This document shows, piece after piece, positions 6,570 to 11,265 of a DNA stretch of 11,265 nt. The notes under the pieces are model-generated. The model ran no database searches and was not told the DNA's origin. It worked only from the letters and a program-made list of their open reading frames with translations. The number at the start of each line of letters is the position of its first letter. The stretch's first letter is position 1. The position numbers and the translations under genes were made by a program. Source of the stretch: Clostridia bacterium (lineage in GTDB: Bacteria > Bacillota_A > Clostridia > Oscillospirales > CAG-272); the NCBI GenBank assembly GCA_017552165.1, contig JAFZCF010000107.1:1-11265 (forward strand), in the 5' to 3' direction.

Positions 6570-7511
6570 ATGAAAAGCAAGAGATTTTTATGCCTGCTTA
6601 TGGCGGCGGCGATTCTGATTTTATCCGCCGCATCCTGCGGTGAAAAACAGACGTACGGCGACGACGTCGACCCCTTTGAAATGCCGACAAGTTTTGAGCC
6701 GGGCTGCCGGCTTACGGTGAACCGTCTAAACGAGCTTTGGCTGAGCGCAGTCGAGGGAATAAAAAACATATTCCGCAATCTTTATATTTACGGAAACCCG
6801 GTGGAATATAACGATTATCCGCTCGCCGAAAAGATGGGTTTTGACCCCGAAAGCTACACAGCGAGCGACGACGCGAGAAACTATGAAAAAGATGACGGCG
6901 CAATCTCTCTCACACTCGACAAGTACGGAAGGTATTACTGGAAAAACCGTGCCGCCGGGGAGCCCGGAGAGGAAAAGGACGACGACGAACTTGAAAAAAT
7001 CGTCAGGGATTTTCTTGAAAGATACGAACTTTTTAGCCGGTATTCCGGTGACTGTTCTCTGAGAACAAGCGGACGAAGTTATTTGACACATCGGGACGAT
7101 GAAGGCAAGGAGGTATCTGTCCCGACGGAGGTAACCTTTGTATGCGACGGAACGCTGGACGGCGTTCGCTATCTTTACGGAAAAATAAGCGTCGTTATCC
7201 GCGTCGACGGAGTGATAAAGAGCGTTACAAGCCAGGCCCTGGATTTTGCATCAAGAAAACGCGCCGATATGATATCGGTATCCGAGGTGTTTGACATGAT
7301 CGAACAGGGAAAACTCGTAAATGTGGGAGGGCAGGTGAGCGGAACGCTTACCGTGAGCGTATTATACGTTGAATACTGGACCGAAAATGACAAAAACGGC
7401 ATGCCGACTCTTCAGCCGGTTTACAGTTACTACGGCACGGTTCCCGTTGACAACGGATTTTCGAAAACGACGGAGCTGACGTTGGGGTCGGTACAGGCCA
7501 ACCGCTTCTGA
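6570..7511 (+). CDS. Predicted lipoprotein of unknown function, module 1
   Basis: From ATG 6570 the protein has 313 residues. A TTG at 6555 would add five residues, but ATG gives a cleaner signal peptide and has an AAAGAG-like site before it. The N-terminus 'MKSKRFLCLLMAAAILILS' followed by 'AASCG' is a lipoprotein signal with cysteine at 23. Alanine rather than leucine at -3 makes the lipobox slightly atypical. The mature protein is acidic, with two parts: one rich in Tyr and Asp ('NPVEYNDYPLAEKMGFDPESY') and one with beta-rich stretches ('TLDGVRYLYGKISVVIRVDG', 'LTVSVLYVEYW'). I do not recognise a family. Only 18 bases separate it from the sensor gene, so it is probably co-transcribed and may work with that sensor at the outer face of the membrane. 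Module 2 has no counterpart. Confidence 0.75.
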   Translation: MKSKRFLCLLMAAAILILSAASCGEKQTYGDDVDPFEMPTSFEPGCRLTVNRLNELWLSAVEGIKNIFRNLYIYGNPVEYNDYPLAEKMGFDPESYTASDDARNYEKDDGAISLTLDKYGRYYWKNRAAGEPGEEKDDDELEKIVRDFLERYELFSRYSGDCSLRTSGRSYLTHRDDEGKEVSVPTEVTFVCDGTLDGVRYLYGKISVVIRVDGVIKSVTSQALDFASRKRADMISVSEVFDMIEQGKLVNVGGQVSGTLTVSVLYVEYWTENDKNGMPTLQPVYSYYGTVPVDNGFSKTTELTLGSVQANRF

Positions 7512-7539
7512 TTTTTTCAGTTAAAAAGCTATAACCGAA

Positions 7540-7618
7540 ACGCGGGCGGCGTTATGGATATGGATCGCCCCCCGCGTGAGTACGGAACGTACTCAAAAGC
7601 CGCGCCGTCCGTGGCGCG
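7540..7618 (+). other. Run of three hairpins after the lipoprotein gene
   Basis: Three inverted repeats follow one another. 7540-7551 pairs with 7566-7577, eleven pairs with one C-C mismatch. 7578-7584 pairs with 7588-7594, seven perfect pairs around GAA. 7601-7606 pairs with 7613-7618, six perfect pairs. They precede the terminator at 7621. They could be a stable mRNA 3' end or a small structured RNA. I do not recognise a known family. Confidence 0.5.
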
Positions 7619-7620
7619 CA

Positions 7621-7655
7621 CCCCCGTCGGAAATAGGGCGCCGGCGGGGGTTTTT
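7621..7655 (+). terminator. Intrinsic terminator of module 1
   Basis: CCCCCGTCGG (7621-7630) pairs with CCGGCGGGGG (7641-7650), ten pairs with one G-T wobble, followed by TTTTT at 7651-7655. The ten-base loop AAATAGGGCG is nearly the same as the loop of a hairpin at 10350-10380. Confidence 0.88.
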
Positions 7656-7704
7656 CGCGCTCCGCCGCAATGGGTGCGAAAAAAGAACTTCTTTCGCCTA
7701 TAAA

Positions 7705-7756
7705 GTGACGAAACGCGAAAAAGTCCGACCGGTTTTCGCCTTTCCGGACGTATAAT
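7705..7756 (+). promoter_or_regulatory. ECF-like promoter region of the second sigma gene
   Basis: The block GTGACGAAACGCGAAAAAG (7705-7723) matches blocks before the other two sigma genes. Then CCGG (7729-7732), 16 bases and CGTA (7749-7752) overlap a perfect TATAAT at 7751-7756. No TTGACA-like hexamer sits 17 bases upstream of the TATAAT, so use by an ECF sigma or an activator is plausible. The start would be near 7763, giving a leader of about 23 bases. Confidence 0.55.
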
Positions 7757-7785
7757 ATAACAGAGGGTCACGACGGAGGAAAAAC

Positions 7786-8328
7786 GTGGGTGCTTTTGAA
7801 AGTGCGGCGCTCGGAGCCGCGTTGAAGAAAATAGCTTCCGGCGATATGAGCGGGATAGATCTTATTTACGATCGCCTCGGAAGGCAGATCTACACGCTCG
7901 TCCTGTCCGTTGTCGGCAATGAGACCGACGCGGAGGACGCCATGCAGGGAACTTTCATAAAGATCATGAACTCCGCCGGGACTTTTGCCGAGACGCGCGG
8001 CTCGGCAAAAACCTGGATCCTCTCGGTGGCGAGACACGCGGCGTTCGACCTTCTCAAAAAGAAGGAGAGATCGCGCGTGGAGGAGCTCGGGGAGGACGTC
8101 CCGGATACCGACGGGTATTCCGGGGTAGAGGACCGGGACGAGGCGGAACGAATACTCGGCGTTCTCGACGAAACGGAGCGGCAGATAGTCGTGCTCCGCG
8201 CCGCAGAGCGGCTGAAATTCAAAGAGATCGCCGCGATAATCGGCAGATCGGAGGAGCGTACGAGAAAGAAGTACGCGGAGGCAATCGAAAAAATCAGGGA
8301 AAACAGAAAAACGGGTGGTCTGAAATGA
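7786..8328 (+). CDS. ECF-type RNA polymerase sigma factor, module 2
   Basis: This 180-residue protein starts at GTG 7786 after GGAGG at 7775-7779. It shares the opening 'GAFESAALGAALKKIASGDMSG' pattern with its two paralogues. Region 2 lies at about 22-88 ('LIYDRLGRQIYTLVLSVVG', 'AEDAMQGTFIKIMNSAGT', 'AKTWILSVARHAAFDLL'). A variable acidic linker ('EELGEDVPDTDGY') follows, and region 4 lies at about 125-172 with the helix-turn-helix 'FKEIAAIIGRSEERTRKKY'. In region 2 the usual 'QETF' reads 'QGTF', a small departure. It is closer to the module 3 copy than to module 1. Its stop overlaps the start of the membrane protein gene (ATGA), implying coupled translation with a partner. The family is certain; the promoters it recognises are unknown, though its own upstream region is a candidate. 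Confidence 0.92.
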   Translation: MGAFESAALGAALKKIASGDMSGIDLIYDRLGRQIYTLVLSVVGNETDAEDAMQGTFIKIMNSAGTFAETRGSAKTWILSVARHAAFDLLKKKERSRVEELGEDVPDTDGYSGVEDRDEAERILGVLDETERQIVVLRAAERLKFKEIAAIIGRSEERTRKKYAEAIEKIRENRKTGGLK

Positions 8329-10310
8329 AGGAACTCAATATAATCAGAAAAAAGTACGCCTCGGCGGAGGTGCCGGAGAGGTCCGCGGTATATCCTCCCG
8401 GAGTGAGCGCAAAAGCGCCGAAACGCGGGGGGAACGGCCGACTTGCTATTGAACTCGCCGCGGGCGGCGTGCTGCTTTTCGTCATGGTCCTCGCCGTCGC
8501 GATCGGTCCGGGCCTTATCCGCAAGGATTACGTCGAGCCGGGCGTGACGGGCGATACAAAGGCGCTTGTCGAACCGCATGCGGCGGACGGTGTATGGTAT
8601 TGCAATAATATTGGTTCCATCGGAGAACCGCCGTTTTCTCTGCCGGACGGATCGCCCGAAATAAGCGGCAAGTATTATTCATATAAAAAATTCTCGGTAT
8701 CGAACTACAATAAATTTATTTCAAGCCTTACGGACTCGGGTTTTGAGCTCGCAACGAAGAAATACAGTAGTTTTCTTTTTCGTGACGATTGCATGATTTT
8801 TTTACAGTATGATGCGTATGAGACTTTAAGCCTGTCGTGGTATTCCAGAAGTCGGTATGCAGAAGACGACGGCGATACATCCTCGCTTTTGTGGTATGAC
8901 AACAAAGACAGTCTTTCAAAAATCAAAATACACCCGATAAACATATCTCCGGAAGGGTTCTATGATCTTACCGGGGGACAGATTTATGCGATCCCCGTTT
9001 ACTCATACGACCGTTATAACTCCGCCGGACAAGAAGATATTAACGGGTCGTACGATTGTTCGGTATGCTTTGTGAAGGACAATAAGACCTGGCAGGCCTC
9101 AATGGAATCAGTTGCCGTCTGCGACATTGACGGGGATCAAATAAATGACGTACTGTTGCTGTCATACGGCCCGACCAGCGGAGTATTCACTTTCAGAGTC
9201 GTTGCGGTAACCGAAAGCGGAGTGTATGATACTGTCTTCGGAGCTATGGAGTATTACGACCTCGGCTTTGCGAATGAAGACGGTAAGATTGTTGTTGAAG
9301 GTGTCGGGAATGACCTCAAACAGCATTTCTTCGAAATCGTCTTTTCAAAAAACGGTCAAAAACCGGTCGTAATGTTATATGACAATGGTGAACCGCTCCC
9401 GACATGGGTACTGCAGGGTGTACTTGATTATCAAAGTCACATCAATGATAAATACTGGTTTGACTACCTGGGTCTCAACGAAAGGGCGTTAGTTGAAGAA
9501 GAGCCGCAAAGTTTAATGCTGGAATACAGAATCACAGCCGACGATGCGGACAGTCCTATATGGAGCGCGTCGGACGGCGAACTTATCCCGTTTGTAATAC
9601 GGAGAACACGGTATCTGGACTCCTCGGATTACAGGAGCGCACTGAAAAAAATTGTGGATAAAGGCACCGAAGCAAATCAGGAAACAAGATATCGTTTGGT
9701 AGCTGAAAAAACCGGTCTCACATATGAAACAGTCAAAAATCTGATTGAAAATGCAGAATATATGGGCAGCAACATAGATGAGCTTTACGATATCGCCGGG
9801 CAGGAGTACGTCGATCTGGTTCTGTCCACGCGGCCTTCGCAGGAAGTGGTTGACGCTTATAATGCCGTGATTTATGACGAACGTTATAAAACGGCGTATT
9901 TGGACGCTATCCGCGACCCTGACAATCTGCTTTTCTACAAGGACGACGCGGAAAAGCTGAAAAACGAGCGATTTGAGGAGATGAAGACGCTTGTCGAAAA
10001 CGAGGGCTGTATGATAGTTGCTGATCTGAACGACGAGAAATGGGCAAACACGCTTGCCTCGCTCAGGGGATATTGCGTTGCCTTCGGGACCGCTGCACAG
10101 GTGAAGTCTCTTCTTGGCAAACTCGACTATGAAACGGAATTGTTCTACGCTCCCCGAAAACCGTTCGGCGACGATTGGCTGTTTGGATACGTCGATCCCG
10201 ATACTGTCAACTGGGAGGCAATACAGGACAAATGGCCCAATCAGCTCTTGGATGAGGAAGCATTGTATTTCCGGCAAAATATAAATTCCAAGGCGCTTTA
10301 TATTAAGTAA
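8325..10310 (+). CDS. Single-pass membrane sensor, probable anti-sigma factor, module 2
   Basis: This 661-residue protein has the shared head 'IIRKKYASAEVPERSAVYPP' (6-25), one membrane segment at about 40-62, then some 600 extracytoplasmic residues unlike those of the module 1 protein. A calcium-loop-like 'DIDGDQINDVLLL' at 267-279 fits an FG-GAP/VCBS-type beta-propeller blade (D267, D269, D271, N274/D275). The C-terminal third (about 430-600) is helical and charged ('YRSALKKIVDKGTEANQET', 'DAEKLKNERFEEMKTLVENE') and unrecognised. There is no zinc-binding anti-sigma motif. The start overlaps the sigma stop by ATGA; the ribosome binding site is weak, which suits coupling. Base composition falls from about 60% GC in the sigma gene (8041-8100) to about 32% at 8761-8820. 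The anti-sigma or sensor role is inferred from position, topology and the shared head only. Confidence 0.75.
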   Translation: MKELNIIRKKYASAEVPERSAVYPPGVSAKAPKRGGNGRLAIELAAGGVLLFVMVLAVAIGPGLIRKDYVEPGVTGDTKALVEPHAADGVWYCNNIGSIGEPPFSLPDGSPEISGKYYSYKKFSVSNYNKFISSLTDSGFELATKKYSSFLFRDDCMIFLQYDAYETLSLSWYSRSRYAEDDGDTSSLLWYDNKDSLSKIKIHPINISPEGFYDLTGGQIYAIPVYSYDRYNSAGQEDINGSYDCSVCFVKDNKTWQASMESVAVCDIDGDQINDVLLLSYGPTSGVFTFRVVAVTESGVYDTVFGAMEYYDLGFANEDGKIVVEGVGNDLKQHFFEIVFSKNGQKPVVMLYDNGEPLPTWVLQGVLDYQSHINDKYWFDYLGLNERALVEEEPQSLMLEYRITADDADSPIWSASDGELIPFVIRRTRYLDSSDYRSALKKIVDKGTEANQETRYRLVAEKTGLTYETVKNLIENAEYMGSNIDELYDIAGQEYVDLVLSTRPSQEVVDAYNAVIYDERYKTAYLDAIRDPDNLLFYKDDAEKLKNERFEEMKTLVENEGCMIVADLNDEKWANTLASLRGYCVAFGTAAQVKSLLGKLDYETELFYAPRKPFGDDWLFGYVDPDTVNWEAIQDKWPNQLLDEEALYFRQNINSKALYIK

Positions 10311-10349
10311 TCATTTTTTGAGGAAATCACTCAAAATGAATAACGTCCG

Positions 10350-10380
10350 ACGGTCTCGGGAGTAGGGCACCGAGAGCCGT
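10350..10380 (+). other. Hairpin with conserved RARTAGGGCR loop
   Basis: ACGGTCTCGG (10350-10359) pairs with 10370-10380 with one bulged G. The loop GAGTAGGGCA and its closing CGG/CCG match the loop of the module 1 terminator hairpin (7628-7643) at 13 of 16 positions, the rest being purine changes. No known RNA family recognised. Confidence 0.5.
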
Positions 10381-10414
10381 AAAAGCGCCCGGCGGGTCTC
10401 CCACCGGCGCTTTT
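10381..10414 (+). terminator. Terminator of module 2
   Basis: AAAAGCGCC (10381-10389) pairs perfectly with GGCGCTTTT (10406-10414). An inner GGCGGG/CCCACC stem with one mismatch extends it. The TTTT belongs to the stem and is followed by GCTTTG, so it could act in both directions. Confidence 0.75.
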
Positions 10415-10439
10415 GCTTTGCGGAAATGCTCGCCGAGAT

Positions 10440-10462
10440 CCGCCCCGTGTGGGAGGTTTTTT
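10440..10462 (+). terminator. Second terminator-like hairpin
   Basis: CCGCCC (10440-10445) pairs with GGGAGG (10451-10456) with one G-A mismatch and a five-base loop, followed at once by six T (10457-10462). It is a shorter backup to the hairpin at 10381. Confidence 0.5.
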
Positions 10463-10493
10463 GTTGCGATCTATGACATTATTTGACTGTTAT

Positions 10494-10555
10494 GTGACGA
10501 ATTAATGAAAAAGCTCCGGACAGAAAAGCGTTTTTTGCGTCTTTAAACGTATAAT
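10494..10555 (+). promoter_or_regulatory. ECF-like promoter region of the third sigma gene
   Basis: GTGACGAATTAATGAAAAAG (10494-10513) matches the upstream blocks of the other two sigma genes. CGTA (10548-10551) overlaps a perfect TATAAT (10550-10555), preceded about 17 bases up by GCGTTTTTT rather than CCGGTTTT. Upstream lie TATGAC (10472), TTTGAC (10482) and TGTGAC (10493), spaced 10 and 11 bases. The predicted start is near 10562. Confidence 0.5.
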
Positions 10556-10586
10556 ATAGTGAAGGACCACGGAAGGAGAGCGGATC

Positions 10587-11126
10587 ATGGGCGTATTTGA
10601 CAGCGCGGCTTGCGACGCCGCGATGAAAAAGATCGTGACCGGAGATATGGACGGCGTCGATATCATATACAAATATCTCGGGAAAAAGATTTATACGCTC
10701 GCGCTTTCCATTCTCGGAAACGAGACCGCGGCGGAGGATGTGATGCAGGAAACGTTTCTCAGGATCATGAACTCCGCCGACACCTACGTTCCGGAGCGCG
10801 GCGGCGCAAAGACCTGGATCCTTTCGGTCGCGAGGAATATCGCGATCGACAGGGAACGTAAGGAGCACGCCGGGCTGTGGGCGGATCTGAGCGAGGACGT
10901 CCCGGCGGAGGACGTTTACGCGCGTATCGACGACGCCGACGAGGCGGAGCGCATTCTCGGGACTCTCGACGTTACCGAGAAGCAGATCGTTGTTCTCCGC
11001 GTCGTGCAGCGGCTCAAATGGAAGGAGATCGCCGGGATAATCGGCAGGTCGGAGAGCCACACGAGAAAGAAGTTCTCGGACGCTGTCAATAAGATAAGAA
11101 AAGTAACGGGGGAAGGGAAAAAATGA
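10587..11126 (+). CDS. ECF-type RNA polymerase sigma factor, module 3
   Basis: This 179-residue protein starts at ATG 10587 after GGAG at 10575-10578. Region 2 covers about 22-88 ('IIYKYLGKKIYTLALSILG', 'AEDVMQETFLRIMNSADT', 'AKTWILSVARNIAIDRER'). Region 4 covers about 125-172, with the helix-turn-helix 'WKEIAGIIGRSESHTRKKF'. The first 22 residues 'MGVFDSAACDAAMKKIVTGD' keep the paralogues' opening. The intact 'QETF' motif and an acidic linker 'LSEDVPAEDVYARIDDADEA' make it the most standard copy. The stop overlaps the next ATG (ATGA at 11123-11126), as in module 2. It is close to the module 2 factor in the linker and in region 4, which suggests the later of two duplications. Promoter specificity is unknown. 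Confidence 0.92.
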   Translation: MGVFDSAACDAAMKKIVTGDMDGVDIIYKYLGKKIYTLALSILGNETAAEDVMQETFLRIMNSADTYVPERGGAKTWILSVARNIAIDRERKEHAGLWADLSEDVPAEDVYARIDDADEAERILGTLDVTEKQIVVLRVVQRLKWKEIAGIIGRSESHTRKKFSDAVNKIRKVTGEGKK

Positions 11127-11265
11127 AGGCATTCAGAACGATACGCAGGAAGTTTGATTCCGTTAAAGTTCCGGAACAGTCGGCGGTATATCCGCCGAAA
11201 CTGCTCGAGAGGAAAAAGGAGCAGAAAGCAGACAAATCGCTGCTTTTTGAGCTGCTTGCGGGCGG
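11123..11265 (+). CDS. Membrane sensor, probable anti-sigma factor, module 3 (cut by window end)
   Basis: Only 47 codons are visible, from ATG 11123, which overlaps the sigma stop and follows GGGGGAAGGG at 11108-11117. The peptide begins 'MKAFRTIRRKFDSVKVP' and continues 'EQSAVYPPKLLE', a basic stretch, then 'LLFELLAGG' where the membrane segment should begin. This is the same head as in the proteins at 4488 and 8325, so the gene is a third family member. Its extracytoplasmic part lies outside the window. It is identified solely by the shared head and gene order. Confidence 0.78.
   Translation, partial: MKAFRTIRRKFDSVKVPEQSAVYPPKLLERKKEQKADKSLLFELLAG

Noticed and set aside
10355..10378. Resemblance of GGGAGTAGGGCACCG to the 3' part of 5S rRNA
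   Set aside because: Only a short loop is similar; no other 5S helices are found nearby, and the same loop in the 7628-7643 hairpin fits a terminator context.
10483..10511. TTGACT as -35 of a sigma-A promoter for the third sigma gene
   Set aside because: At 16-18 bases downstream the sequence is ATGAAA-like, with no acceptable -10; the TATAAT at 10550 is too far.
3968..11265. Tandem modules as a mobile element or integron-like array
   Set aside because: No transposase, recombinase, terminal inverted repeats or common attachment sequences were seen; tandem duplication explains the arrangement.

Overview
The window looks like chromosomal DNA from a high-GC member of the Clostridia, probably a gut, sporulation-lineage Firmicute. 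The pointers are AGGAGG-type ribosome binding sites, use of ATG, GTG and TTG starts, TTGACA-N17-TATAAT-like promoters, and a Bacillus-type thymidylate synthase N-terminus. The placement is an inference from style, not from a marker gene. No tRNA, rRNA, CRISPR array or transposase was seen.

Left region (1-3713). The 5' part of a thyA-like gene runs leftward off the window from a perfect-consensus promoter. Divergent from it is a tightly packed four-gene operon (460-3665). It encodes an OmpR-like response regulator with a degenerate receiver, a membrane histidine-kinase-like protein whose phospho-accepting histidine is replaced by serine, a VTC-domain (polyphosphate-polymerase-type) protein, and a DUF4956 membrane protein. 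A perfect 15-bp hairpin closes the operon. VTC plus DUF4956 is a known pairing. The joined pair of apparently phosphotransfer-impaired regulatory proteins is the odd part.

Right region (3714-11265). Three consecutive copies of one module lie head to tail. Each starts with an ECF-type sigma factor of about 180 residues, followed with ATGA or longer overlap by a single-pass membrane protein. These membrane proteins share a short cytoplasmic N-terminus (IRxK[YF]xSxxVP...VxP, then an ELxA segment entering the membrane) but have unrelated, large extracytoplasmic parts. By position and topology they are probable anti-sigma or sensor proteins, yet they lack a zinc-binding anti-sigma motif. Module 1 also carries a lipoprotein gene. 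Module 3 is cut by the window end. The sigma factor genes share upstream DNA blocks (RTGACRA-N5/6-GAAAAA, then an ECF-like CGT[A/C] -10 region), suggesting auto- or cross-regulation. The gaps after modules 1 and 2 hold terminators and a shared hairpin whose loop reads RARTAGGGCR.

The most likely undescribed system is this tandem family of sigma factor/variable sensor modules: a conserved intracellular switch joined to interchangeable outside domains, with a clear drop in GC in the variable parts.
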